The notes beneath the pieces were generated by a model that was given only the letters and a program-made list of their open reading frames with translations, ran no database searches and was not told the DNA's origin. Below are positions 32,299 to 41,520 of a DNA stretch of 64,000 bases, one piece after another. Every line of letters begins with the position of its first letter. Position 1 is the stretch's first letter. This stretch comes from Anabaena sp051781005 (GTDB lineage: Bacteria > Cyanobacteriota > Cyanobacteriia > Cyanobacteriales > Nostocaceae): NCBI RefSeq assembly GCF_051781005.1, contig NZ_JBPWOA010000006.1, forward strand, positions 460,540 to 524,539. Direction: 5' to 3'. The position numbers were made by a program, and so were the translations under genes.

Positions 32299-33885
32299 AT
32301 GACTACTATTGCAATTGATTTTGGTACAAGTAATACTGTTATTAGTATTTTAGAAGCTGATACTCAATTACCTAAAAGTTTACGGTTTTCTAATTTATCT
32401 CGTGTATTTATTGATGTTTCTGCTGAAGGTGAGAGATTGGAAATTCCGGTTATTCCTAGTTTACTATTTATTAAATCAGGTAATAATATTATATTAGGTG
32501 AAGATGTTCGCAGTCAAAGATTAGGACTTTCTCAAGGTTATCCTCCTGAAAGGTTATTTAAAAAGTTTAAACGTGATTTGGCTGGAGATTATCAACCACC
32601 AGCAATACAAATTGATGGAATAAATTATAATCATATTTCTATTTCTGAGTTATTTATCCAAACTATTTGGACAGAAATTAAAACCCAAAATATTCAACCT
32701 ACTCATTTAATTTTTACCGTTCCTGTTGGTGCTTTTGAACGTTATTTAGATTGGTTTCGAGATTTAGGAACTAAATTAAATGTTTCTCAAGTTTCCATTA
32801 TTGATGAATCTACCGCTGCGGCTTTAGGATATGCGGTAAAAAGTCCTGGTAAGTTAATTTTGGTGGTTGATTTTGGTGGAGGAACTCTCGATTTAAGTTT
32901 AGTCAGAACTGTTTCTCAATCTCATCAAAATGATAATTTACGCGCTGAGGTTTTAGCCAAGTCGGAAGCTTATGTTGGTGGTGAAGATATTGATATTTGG
33001 ATAGTTGATGATTATTTGCATTCTCAAAATTTAACCCCGGAACAAGTTGGTAAAATTAGTTATCAGAATTTATTAGAAATTGCAGAAAGGTTAAAAATTC
33101 AATTATCAAAAAATCAATCTGTATCTGAAAGTTGGTTTGATGATGAATCCTTTATGTCTTATGAGTTAAAAATTACTCGTGAAAAATTGGAGGAAATTTT
33201 AGAATATAGACAGTTTTTACAACAGTTGCGGGATTCCTTGGATGAGGTAATTGCTTTTGGTTTGAGAAAAGGTATTACTAAAAATGATATCGAACAGGTT
33301 TTATTAGTGGGGGGTAGTTGTTTAATTCCCGCAGTTAAACAATTAATGATATCTTATTTTGGTAAAAATAAGGTAAAATTAGATAAGCCCTTTGAAGCTG
33401 TGTGTCATGGTGCGTTAGCGATAACGCAAATTACAGAAATAGATGATTTTTTACGTCATAGTTATGCGATTCGTTTATGGGAAATTTATAGCAAAAGTTA
33501 TAGTTATTATCGCTTATTTGAACAGGGTACAAAATATCCTTGCAAACGTTCTGAATGGTTAAATCTGCAAGTTGCAAATAACGGACAAAGTGAGATTCGT
33601 TTAGATATTGGTGAGTTAGGTGATATGACACAAACGGAAATTGCTTTTGATGCTTCAGGAAGAATGACTTGTAGCACTCTCCAACATCAAGAATTTTTCC
33701 GTTCGTTAGATAATCAATATCAGCAGGTTTGTGTAGCTAGACTTAACCCACCAGGTGAAGTGGGAGTTGATAGAATATCTGTTCTTTTTGAGGTTGATTC
33801 TCGACGGACTTTATTAGCAACTGTGAAAGATTTGTTAACAGGAGAGGTGCTGGTGAATAGGGTTGCAATTTATAAGTTAAACTAA
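32299..33885 (+). CDS. Short Hsp70 family protein
   Basis: A 528-residue Hsp70-family ATPase. Nucleotide-binding motifs: IAIDFGTSNTVIS (phosphate 1), LVVDFGGGTLDLSLV (phosphate 2) and VLLVGGSCLIPAV (adenosine). The actin-like domain fills residues 1-380; the remaining ~145 residues resemble a beta substrate-binding part without the usual helical lid, and no DnaK C-terminal tail. With the GrpE-like gene it makes a dedicated chaperone pair. A MITE-like element lies directly before the start codon. Confidence 0.88.
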   Translation: MTTIAIDFGTSNTVISILEADTQLPKSLRFSNLSRVFIDVSAEGERLEIPVIPSLLFIKSGNNIILGEDVRSQRLGLSQGYPPERLFKKFKRDLAGDYQPPAIQIDGINYNHISISELFIQTIWTEIKTQNIQPTHLIFTVPVGAFERYLDWFRDLGTKLNVSQVSIIDESTAAALGYAVKSPGKLILVVDFGGGTLDLSLVRTVSQSHQNDNLRAEVLAKSEAYVGGEDIDIWIVDDYLHSQNLTPEQVGKISYQNLLEIAERLKIQLSKNQSVSESWFDDESFMSYELKITREKLEEILEYRQFLQQLRDSLDEVIAFGLRKGITKNDIEQVLLVGGSCLIPAVKQLMISYFGKNKVKLDKPFEAVCHGALAITQITEIDDFLRHSYAIRLWEIYSKSYSYYRLFEQGTKYPCKRSEWLNLQVANNGQSEIRLDIGELGDMTQTEIAFDASGRMTCSTLQHQEFFRSLDNQYQQVCVARLNPPGEVGVDRISVLFEVDSRRTLLATVKDLLTGEVLVNRVAIYKLN

Positions 33886-33964
33886 TTTGTAATTAATAAT
33901 GAGTCTTCAGTACTTGTTACAGCAAATATGAGTTTATTCACACCGTTTTAGAAATAAATTAGTT

Positions 33965-36316
33965 ATGAAAAATCTATCCATATTTCGATTTAAAAGTATT
34001 ACCCATCGGTTGATATTTAGTTGTGTTGTGGCAGCGATTGCTATTTATGGAGTTTCCTATTGGCAAGCACGTAAACTGTTACAAAACAGTGTAAATGATT
34101 GGTTGATTGATTTAGCTCAGTCCCGAATTGACACTGTTGCCAATGAGATGGAAGGGAAACTGCAAGCCATTGAAAGAAGTATTCTGCTGTCGATTTATGG
34201 TATTGAAAAATCAGCGCAAAATTTTAATGCTGTTAATCAAAATGAACTGTTACCACTACTAAAAACCCTAGTTGAAAAACAGCCCCAAATTCAGGCAATT
34301 GCACTCATCAATGCCAGCAATATTTCTGAGACTGGATGGTACTATGACCGACAGGGAAAATACACCAACCTTAATCTAGAAGCAAGCAAAATTTGGCTAA
34401 CTCGCTGCCAAATCAAGGGCAATACCCCCGCTACCTCACCGTTTTGGACACAACCCTATCCCCTTAATCATCCATCAGCTATCACTTATTGCTTTCCTTT
34501 ATCTGCTAATAGTAATCCAGAAACTATTAATTGGCTGGTAATGGAAGTGAATTTAGATTGGGTATCTCCTAATATGGCACAAAAGTTAGCCCAGTCTAAT
34601 CAATCGCGTGGTCTAGAATTGGGTAATTATTTTGTGTTTTCACCATCAAATGCACAATGGATTGTCAAACCAGAAAATCCCCAACTACTTCATCTATGGT
34701 TATCTCAGCAAAATCATAGTTTAAATAACCAGGAACCAAGTCCGGGGTTGATTAATACTAGAAATAATTCCCAAGGCATTTTGGTGACGACAAAGGTGAA
34801 CTCTACAGATTGGATTGTCGGCATCACATTTCCATCTGCAAAGTTAGAGCAGTTCCAGCAGCAATACCTCTGGTTGGTAATTGTTTCTATGTCGAAAGAT
34901 ATGTTGTTGATATGTGTGGTAATTGCCTTTATTTCTCAACTTACTACGCGCCCTCTGCGTCAACTCAACACCAGCACACAAGAAATGGCTCAGGGCAACC
35001 TTGATACCATCCTACCCGCCGTTACTTCCGATGATGAGGTAGGACGGTTAACCCAATCTTTTCGCCAAATGCGCGACTCTCTGCAACTCTATATCAGCAA
35101 TCTGCAAGAGACAACTGCGGCTAAACAAAAACTAGAGAGTGAACTTTCTATTGCTGCCCAAATTCAGCGCACGATGGTTCCCCGGACTACTGTTGATAGC
35201 AGTCCTAATTCGCCATATCAGATATCTGCTCTATTGAAACCTGCGCGGATTGTGGGTGGCGATCTTTATGACTTTTTTCTCTTGGGAAGCGATCGCTTGT
35301 GCATAATTATTGGCGATGTCGCTGACAAAGGATTTCCGGCTGCACTACTGATGGCACGCACAGTTACCTTAATTCGCACTCTCACCAAACCCTTCAATAC
35401 CCCTAGCGAAATTCTGCACACTGTTAATCAGGAACTATGTGCTGAAAATGAAGAATGTTTATTTGTTACCGTGTTTTGCGGTGTGATTGATCTACGTAGT
35501 GGCAAATTTATTTACGCCAGTGGCGGTCATGATGCTCCCATATTGATACACGATCAGCAGGTTAAGTATCTAGATTTGGAAACTAGCCCACCGCTGGGAC
35601 TGTATGAAGATTCTCTGTTTGAGGAAAGTGAGTGTGTACTTGCTGCCAACGATTTGCTCCTACTTTATACTGATGGCATCACAGAAGCGATGAACTCCCA
35701 GGGTGAGATATTTTCTGAAACCCGGTTAATTGAGATGATGACATCCTATCCACCAAGCAACCCAGCACGAGCGGTTCGCACAATTGTACATTTTTGTCAG
35801 CAGTTTGTGGGGGATGCACCGCAATCAGATGATATTACTTTGTTAGCTGTGCAGTATCTACCGTCAAGTCCTTTTGCTCAAGCAGTAAATGTTATGGAAT
35901 GGAATCTGACTCTCAACAGCGAATTAACTGAGTTAGAGACAGTGAAACAAAGCTTAGGTAAGATTTTGCAGGCAGCTAGTCTGACTGTGGAATTGATTGA
36001 AGATGCCCAGTTAATTGTGGAAGAGGTTTTAGTCAATATTATTCAATATGGTTATGAAAATCACAGCAGCGCTTATATTGACTTGCGGATTGAAATCAAT
36101 GATCAACACTTAATAATAACTTTTAAAGATAGTGGCAAGGCTTTTAATCCCTTAACTGAAATTGCCTCACCAGATATGATGATGGATGATGAAGAGCGCT
36201 CTCTGGGCGGATTTGGCTTTTTTTTGGTGCAAGAACTCGCAGAGCAAGTAGACTATGTTTATCTCAACGGTAAGAACATTTTGACAGTCTGCCAAGCGAT
36301 CGCTAAAGTAGCTTAA
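33965..36316 (+). CDS. SpoIIE-type phosphatase with HAMP and HATPase domains
   Basis: A 783-residue membrane protein. Order: membrane segment (about 15-33), periplasmic sensor (about 40-300, Cache-like), second membrane segment (about 303-325), HAMP (LTTRPLRQLNTSTQEMAQGN), coiled coil, PP2C/SpoIIE phosphatase (LKPARIVGGDLYDFFLL, IGDVADKGFPAALLMA, LYTDGITEAMN), and a C-terminal HATPase domain like RsbW (VEEVLVNIIQYGYENH, FGFFLVQELAEQVDYV). It would dephosphorylate a STAS antagonist, and the fused kinase-like domain could bind or phosphorylate it. The STAS gene follows 55 bases on. Confidence 0.92.
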   Translation: MKNLSIFRFKSITHRLIFSCVVAAIAIYGVSYWQARKLLQNSVNDWLIDLAQSRIDTVANEMEGKLQAIERSILLSIYGIEKSAQNFNAVNQNELLPLLKTLVEKQPQIQAIALINASNISETGWYYDRQGKYTNLNLEASKIWLTRCQIKGNTPATSPFWTQPYPLNHPSAITYCFPLSANSNPETINWLVMEVNLDWVSPNMAQKLAQSNQSRGLELGNYFVFSPSNAQWIVKPENPQLLHLWLSQQNHSLNNQEPSPGLINTRNNSQGILVTTKVNSTDWIVGITFPSAKLEQFQQQYLWLVIVSMSKDMLLICVVIAFISQLTTRPLRQLNTSTQEMAQGNLDTILPAVTSDDEVGRLTQSFRQMRDSLQLYISNLQETTAAKQKLESELSIAAQIQRTMVPRTTVDSSPNSPYQISALLKPARIVGGDLYDFFLLGSDRLCIIIGDVADKGFPAALLMARTVTLIRTLTKPFNTPSEILHTVNQELCAENEECLFVTVFCGVIDLRSGKFIYASGGHDAPILIHDQQVKYLDLETSPPLGLYEDSLFEESECVLAANDLLLLYTDGITEAMNSQGEIFSETRLIEMMTSYPPSNPARAVRTIVHFCQQFVGDAPQSDDITLLAVQYLPSSPFAQAVNVMEWNLTLNSELTELETVKQSLGKILQAASLTVELIEDAQLIVEEVLVNIIQYGYENHSSAYIDLRIEINDQHLIITFKDSGKAFNPLTEIASPDMMMDDEERSLGGFGFFLVQELAEQVDYVYLNGKNILTVCQAIAKVA

Positions 36317-36371
36317 AATCACCCAATTTCAGCTAAACTACACATAAATACTAATTACAAAATAATAATCT

Positions 36372-36749
36372 ATGTCATTGCAAATCTACGTAGAAACTAC
36401 TAACCCCACCACCTTGTGTTTAGCATTGGATGGTCAGCTTGATACATTGACAGCAACAGATTTAGATAAATCTATTCACAATAGTTTGACACCGAACATC
36501 CAAACCCTGATTTTAGATCTCCAGAAATTGAGTTTTATCTCCAGTGCCGGACTACGAATTCTTGCCAAGGCACGAAAAACGATGAAATCAAGAGAGGGTA
36601 AGGTATATTTTACCCATCCTACTCCTCAAGTGAAGAAAGTATTTGATATCGTTAAAGCTGTACCTCTCTCTGAGGTGTTTGCCAATACTCAGGAGTTAGA
36701 TGCCTACTTGGAAGCCATGCAAGCTGAAGTAGATGGGGAAAGTGATTAA
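36372..36749 (+). CDS. STAS-domain anti-sigma factor antagonist
   Basis: A 125-residue STAS protein (SpoIIAA/RsbV type). The phosphorylatable serine lies in FISSAGLRILAKARK (about residues 58-72), preceded by LDGQLDTLTATDL. It is the expected substrate of the phosphatase encoded just upstream, forming a partner-switching module; the downstream target (a sigma factor or enzyme) is not in the window. Confidence 0.9.
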   Translation: MSLQIYVETTNPTTLCLALDGQLDTLTATDLDKSIHNSLTPNIQTLILDLQKLSFISSAGLRILAKARKTMKSREGKVYFTHPTPQVKKVFDIVKAVPLSEVFANTQELDAYLEAMQAEVDGESD

Positions 36750-36800
36750 AATAATTCGTAGTAGTACCAACCGCAGGCTTTCTCTCAGGATTTTTGATCA

Positions 36801-37124
36801 ATGTTCACTTTAGCTCAAGTCAATTTTGCTAGAAACAGCACTAGTTTAATTGGAATTATTTATTTACTTTTTGCGGTTGGTTACTTTTTAATCATGCTAT
36901 TTTTGCTATTTTTACGCAGATCGAAACCTAGAGATTTAATATTGGTATTTTATATTATTCAATTAATATTTGTACCATTGATAATGTTATTTTGTGGATT
37001 CATCTTATTGTTTCAAGGTTGGAGATTAGATCCTATTCTTCAGTTCGGACAATTTTTATTATTGATCTTAATTAATTACTTGCTCATCAAAGATATTGTA
37101 ATTAGTACAATTGATAGAAAATAA
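36801..37124 (+). CDS. Ycf66 family membrane protein
   Basis: A 107-residue protein with about three membrane segments. The stretch GFILLFQGWRLDPILQFGQF is the conserved Ycf66 core, and the start VNFARNSTSLIGIIYLLFAVG also fits. Ycf66 is shared by cyanobacteria and some plastids; function unknown. A MITE-like element follows its stop codon. Confidence 0.85.
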   Translation: MFTLAQVNFARNSTSLIGIIYLLFAVGYFLIMLFLLFLRRSKPRDLILVFYIIQLIFVPLIMLFCGFILLFQGWRLDPILQFGQFLLLILINYLLIKDIVISTIDRK

Positions 37125-37127
37125 GCT

Positions 37128-37218
37128 AGGGCTTACGCAATAACTCTCCAAAACTCTTATTTCTCTGTGTCCTCTGCGTCCTCTGCGGTTCGTTTTTTCA
37201 TGATTTTGCGTAAGTCCT
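37128..37218 (+). mobile_element. MITE-like element, 13-bp terminal inverted repeats
   Basis: AGGGCTTACGCAA (37128-37140) and TTGCGTAAGTCCT (37206-37218) are inverted repeats with one mismatch, bounding 91 bp without a gene. Elements with AGGACTTACGCA ends are scattered in many cyanobacterial genomes. Confidence 0.7.
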
Positions 37219-37298
37219 GTAAGTAAAGATAGTTTTAGATTAAGTTCATACAAAGACGCAAAGATAAGAAAACTCATTTGCATCTTTGCACAATATTT

Positions 37299-38648
37299 TT
37301 ACAAAGTATAAGTGAAATCTTTCACCAACATACCAGGAACTAAACTACCACCTAATTGACGGCTTTCATAAGTTCCAACATCGGGAATAAATTCTTGAAA
37401 ATCAGTTAAATCAACTAAATTTTCTTCACCCCAGAAACGATAGAGACTTTCATCAAAACGCAGATTTTCAATAGGTGCGACTATTTCGCCGTTTTCTACC
37501 CAAAAACAGGCATAGCGTGTCATACCTGTAATTCTACCAGCAGGGCGATCGCTCCAATTTAAATAATGCAAATTAGAAACATATAACCCTGTATCTAAAC
37601 TACTGAGAATATCCGCAAATGCTAAATTACCAGGACTTATTTCTGGCGCACGTAAGGTTTCTGAACTATTAGCACCGTTAGCAGGTTTATTATATTCTTT
37701 AGCAGTCCGAGAATTTACTAAAGTATTAATTAAAATCCCTTTTTCTACTAAATTTAACTCTGGTGCTGCCATTTCTCCTAAATCATTAAATCTCGGAACT
37801 AAACCCTGTTGAAAGTTTTCTTTCAAAGTAAATTTTGCTGAAAGTTGTTTTTCTTGACGTGATAAAACAGCTAAAGCACTATTACCTTGTTGAATATCAG
37901 CTTCACTGATAGCACCCCACGAAAGCATACTTAATAATTCAGCAACAGCGGACGGTGCAAAATAAGTTTTGTATTGTCCTTTTGGTAATTCTTTTGCTGG
38001 ACGAGACAGCATGACTAATTGCTCTTTACCATCATTTATTTTAGCAATATAATTAGATTCATCCCAATTGCTGCCAGCAAAAGTGCCTTTAACAGCTTGT
38101 CCTAATTCGCTAAACAATGAATAATCTAAAGTGAAAGAATCAGTTGCAAACCAGTGTTTCTGCCCATTAGAGTCACCATAAGCTCTAATAACTACTCCCC
38201 CAGCATAGAAACCAGTAAAATCTAAATCATTAACTGATTCTAAAATATTAGAAATAGTTGCTTCTGATGTTAATAATTTTCCTGTATTTACTTCCCGACT
38301 TGTATTAGCTCCTATAGGTATAATTAAATAAGGATCAATAGGTAATAGAGTCAACTCATCACGTAACTCTTGCAAAGCATTATACCCTAATTGCCAATCA
38401 ACTTCCCAAACTCCAGTAAAAGGAAATTGACGAAAACTACTGCGCTGATTTGCCATTAAAGTTAATTTAATCCAACCATCAGCAACTAATCCTGTTTGTC
38501 GTACCTTAGCATGATTGAAGCGAGTAAACTGACTAATTTCACTGCTAAGTCTAACAGTAAAATGTTCAGTTGCCATTTTCTTAATCAACAAACCTTCGAT
38601 TAATTGATCAAAGTTACTTTCTAAAACTGATAACTCTTCAACTTTCAT
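37299..38648 (-). CDS. tldE: TldE/PmbA homologue
   Basis: About 449 residues, the non-catalytic partner of TldD in a heterodimeric metalloprotease that trims unfolded or ribosomal peptides and, in some bacteria, modified-peptide precursors. It lacks the HExxxH motif. Seen: LPKGQYKTYFAPSAVAELLS, NTLVNSRTAKEYN and GLYVSNLHYLNWSDR ending in LVPGMLVKDFTY. ATG at 38648 has AGGA upstream; an in-frame start 30 bases earlier is less likely. It is 50 bases downstream of tldD on the same strand. Confidence 0.85.
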   Translation of the reverse strand: MKVEELSVLESNFDQLIEGLLIKKMATEHFTVRLSSEISQFTRFNHAKVRQTGLVADGWIKLTLMANQRSSFRQFPFTGVWEVDWQLGYNALQELRDELTLLPIDPYLIIPIGANTSREVNTGKLLTSEATISNILESVNDLDFTGFYAGGVVIRAYGDSNGQKHWFATDSFTLDYSLFSELGQAVKGTFAGSNWDESNYIAKINDGKEQLVMLSRPAKELPKGQYKTYFAPSAVAELLSMLSWGAISEADIQQGNSALAVLSRQEKQLSAKFTLKENFQQGLVPRFNDLGEMAAPELNLVEKGILINTLVNSRTAKEYNKPANGANSSETLRAPEISPGNLAFADILSSLDTGLYVSNLHYLNWSDRPAGRITGMTRYACFWVENGEIVAPIENLRFDESLYRFWGEENLVDLTDFQEFIPDVGTYESRQLGGSLVPGMLVKDFTYTL

Positions 38649-38728
38649 AATTATCCTAAACTCACAATTAGCAAACACACAAAAAACTCCGCGTACCTCC
38701 GCGTACCTCTGCGTTTAAAAAACTCCTC

Positions 38729-40165
38729 CTAACCTCCCCCAAAAACCTCAACATTAGCAAATACACAAAATGGTGAACCATGTCCTACCCAAATTGCCTG
38801 ATTAGGCTCTCCCTTCCCACAAAAAGGTGTGCCGTACATTTGCCAATTATCAGCATTTCCTACCTGAATTAAGCTATGCCAAAATTCTGGGGTGGTGGCG
38901 CGATAGTTGGGATTACGGAGGGTTTGGGTTAGTTTACCGTTTTCAATTAATTTTGCATATTCACAACCAAACTGAAATTTATAACGGCGATCATCTATTG
39001 ACCAAGAACGGTTAGATTCCATATAAACGCCTTGTTCTATACCGCTAATCATTTCTTCAAAAGTGGCGTTTCCTGGTTCTAAATTCAAGTTGGCCATTCT
39101 GTCTATAGCTGGTCGATTCCATGAAGAAGCACGAGCGCAAGCTACACCTGGTAAATCTGCTCTGGACTGACTTTCTAAACTGCCTAAACCCCGTTGTAAT
39201 ATTCCTTCTTTAATGACATATTCTCTGGTAGCTACTGCACCAGTGTCGTCAAAACCATAGCTGGCAAATTCACCTTCTACGGTAGGATCAAAGGTAATAT
39301 TCATCAAGGATGAACCATATTTGAGTTGACCAAAATCTTCTTTGGTGACAAAACTACCGCCGGCATAGTTGCGTTCATCTCCTAAAATGCGGTCAATTTC
39401 TAAAGGATGACCAACACTTTCATGGATTTGCAGCATCATTTGGTCTGGTGCTAAAACTAAATTGGTGCGGGTGTCTGGGCATTCTGGGGCTGTTAATAAT
39501 TCTAATGCTTGTTCGCTGACTTTCTCCACTTGAGACCAGAGATGATCTTGTTTTAACAGTTCCCATCCGCCTTGATAAGAGTTGGCTTCTGTGCCATTGT
39601 TAGTACGTGGCTGAACGATCGCACCATCTTGAGCGATCGCACCAAAATGATTTCCCAGGGAAAGAATTTTTTGATACACTTCTGAACCGTTACTGCTGAC
39701 AAACCAAGTTTCTTTCTCGCTGGTGTTAATTCTGGCGGTGGTTTGGACGATTTTGTCGTTGATTTTTAGCTTTTGGCAAATCCGAATTAGTAAATCGTTA
39801 ATTTCTCCAGGACTAATTGTATTAAATGGTTCTAAAAAAGGTGAGTTATATTCGCCTACAACCTTAGGACGTGTATTTTCATTAAATTTATATATCCACC
39901 ATTCACTAGCTGCTAGTGCTTGTTTATAGGCTATTTGAGCGGCATTTTGCAAGGATGGTAATGATAGAGAGTTGGTAGCGGCATAACCTAAACAACCATT
40001 CACCATTACTTCTAACATGGCTCCTGTGGTCAAATATTTACCGTTGCTTTTGGGTAAACCATCACGCACAAAATGAATGGATGCTGTTTCCTTGACGGCG
40101 CGAATACCGATCCAATCAGCAGGAATGTTGAGATGAGCGATCGCTTTTGTTAGTTCTGACCACAT
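38729..40165 (-). CDS. tldD: TldD metalloprotease homologue
   Basis: A 478-residue TldD. The zinc motif HExxxH is read at residues 248-253 (IHESVGHPLEID), followed by GSSLMNITFDPTVEGEFASYGFDDTG and a C-terminal Cys-containing metal-ligand region. TldD/TldE cleave short peptides in their inner cavity; roles in microcin maturation and CcdA degradation are known in E. coli. Immediately upstream of tldE, so probably one operon. Confidence 0.9.
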   Translation of the reverse strand: MWSELTKAIAHLNIPADWIGIRAVKETASIHFVRDGLPKSNGKYLTTGAMLEVMVNGCLGYAATNSLSLPSLQNAAQIAYKQALAASEWWIYKFNENTRPKVVGEYNSPFLEPFNTISPGEINDLLIRICQKLKINDKIVQTTARINTSEKETWFVSSNGSEVYQKILSLGNHFGAIAQDGAIVQPRTNNGTEANSYQGGWELLKQDHLWSQVEKVSEQALELLTAPECPDTRTNLVLAPDQMMLQIHESVGHPLEIDRILGDERNYAGGSFVTKEDFGQLKYGSSLMNITFDPTVEGEFASYGFDDTGAVATREYVIKEGILQRGLGSLESQSRADLPGVACARASSWNRPAIDRMANLNLEPGNATFEEMISGIEQGVYMESNRSWSIDDRRYKFQFGCEYAKLIENGKLTQTLRNPNYRATTPEFWHSLIQVGNADNWQMYGTPFCGKGEPNQAIWVGHGSPFCVFANVEVFGGG

Positions 40166-40294
40166 AACGCAAATTATAAAAAGATTGGTTAAGTTATTAT
40201 GCTTAACACAAAAGTTCTCTTATAAACACAAATTTGGTAATTTTTTTGGCACTTAAAATATTTTACCTAAGAACTTTTACTTATTTGCCCATGG

Positions 40295-41368
40295 TCAATT
40301 ATCTAACTCAATTACAGATGACTTACCTTGAGCTAACATTTTTGGGCGTAGATAAAGATTTTCTAGTAATACTGCGACACCAGCTACCCAAGGGGGAACA
40401 ATTACAGCGCCAATAATTCCTAAAACCTGTGTTCCTCCTAATACTGCTAAGAGTTGATACAAAGGATGAACGCGCACTGATGAACCTACCAGTAAGGGAT
40501 CAAGAACATAACTTTCTATATTTTGAATTACTACAAATAACAGCAGAACCCATAAAAAAGTTAATCCTCCTTCGGGAATAGCGACAATTAACGCCGGAAT
40601 CGCTCCTAAGACTGGCCCGATAAAGGGAATTAAATTTGTAAATCCAGCAATTACACCGAGTGCTAAGGCAAATTCTGATAGTCCCAAAACACTTAAACTC
40701 AGGGTGATGACAACACCTAAAATCGCTGAAACCAAAACTCGACCTTGAACATAACCCCCCATACGGCGTGAAATTGGCGCAATTTGGTCAGCTAGGCGTT
40801 GATCCCAAGGTTGGGGAAATAACTCTGCTAACCCTTTTACTAAATTGCTACTCCCAGCAACCATGTATCCAGAAATGACTAAAGCTAAAATCAGATTCAC
40901 CACTCCTCCAACAATGCCACGAGTCAAGCCGAAGGAACGCACAAGTAGCTGCTGACTGGAACGAAATACCCAATTTGTGAGGGATTGAATATCCAGGAAT
41001 TGCTCAATTGTCTCTATTTGAGTGATTCCCATTCGCAAAGCTATATTTTCAGTTGTAATCCGCAGATTTTCTAAATAAATGGGCAATTTATTAGCTAGTC
41101 GTTGGATTTGCTCAGAAACAGATGGGCCAATGATTAAACCTGCACCAACTAATCCTGCAATTAAGCTAATATAAACGACTATTACACCCAACCAACGGGG
41201 AATGCGTAATTTTTCAGCGGCGTTAACGATGGGAGCGATCGCAGATGCTAAAACCACAGCAATCATTAATGTTACCAACAAACTCTGTAATTGCCACAAG
41301 AGAATCACCAAACAACCAATTGCAACAATTAGCAGCAGTTCTGAAAGGGAAATCTTTTTTTCTGTCAT
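40295..41368 (-). CDS. AI-2E family transporter
   Basis: About 357 residues with the eight-helix pattern of the AI-2E (UPF0118/PerM) family: ILLWQLQSLLVTLMIAVVLA near the start, IPRWLGVIVVYISL, the central FPQPWDQRLADQIAPISRRMGGYVQGR and the pore-side FTNLIPFIGPVLGAIPALIVA. Family members export AI-2 or act as Na+/H+ antiporters; substrate unknown here. The ORF extends 5' to 41464 through a heptamer repeat, but MTEKKISLSELL at 41368 is the natural start. Confidence 0.85.
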   Translation of the reverse strand: MTEKKISLSELLLIVAIGCLVILLWQLQSLLVTLMIAVVLASAIAPIVNAAEKLRIPRWLGVIVVYISLIAGLVGAGLIIGPSVSEQIQRLANKLPIYLENLRITTENIALRMGITQIETIEQFLDIQSLTNWVFRSSQQLLVRSFGLTRGIVGGVVNLILALVISGYMVAGSSNLVKGLAELFPQPWDQRLADQIAPISRRMGGYVQGRVLVSAILGVVITLSLSVLGLSEFALALGVIAGFTNLIPFIGPVLGAIPALIVAIPEGGLTFLWVLLLFVVIQNIESYVLDPLLVGSSVRVHPLYQLLAVLGGTQVLGIIGAVIVPPWVAGVAVLLENLYLRPKMLAQGKSSVIELDN

Positions 41369-41410
41369 ATATAGCAATCCTATTTGAGTTGAGAACTTAT
41401 CGGTGACGCA

Positions 41411-41447
41411 AGGGAATAGGGAACAGGGAACAGGGAACAGGGAATAG
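41411..41447 (+). repeat. GGGAACA heptamer repeat
   Basis: Five GGGAACA/GGGAATA units upstream of the AI-2E gene start. They create an artificial N-terminal extension in that reading frame. Confidence 0.75.
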
Positions 41448-41520
41448 AAGTGTTCATGAATCATTTAGGATTGCTATATTAATTGGTAATTGGTAATTGG
41501 TGATTGATATTCCTGTTTCT

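Noticed and set aside
25473..33964. Search for a DGR reverse transcriptase and template repeat near the variable region
   Set aside because: No reverse-transcriptase-like protein and no second copy of the variable-region sequence are present in the window.
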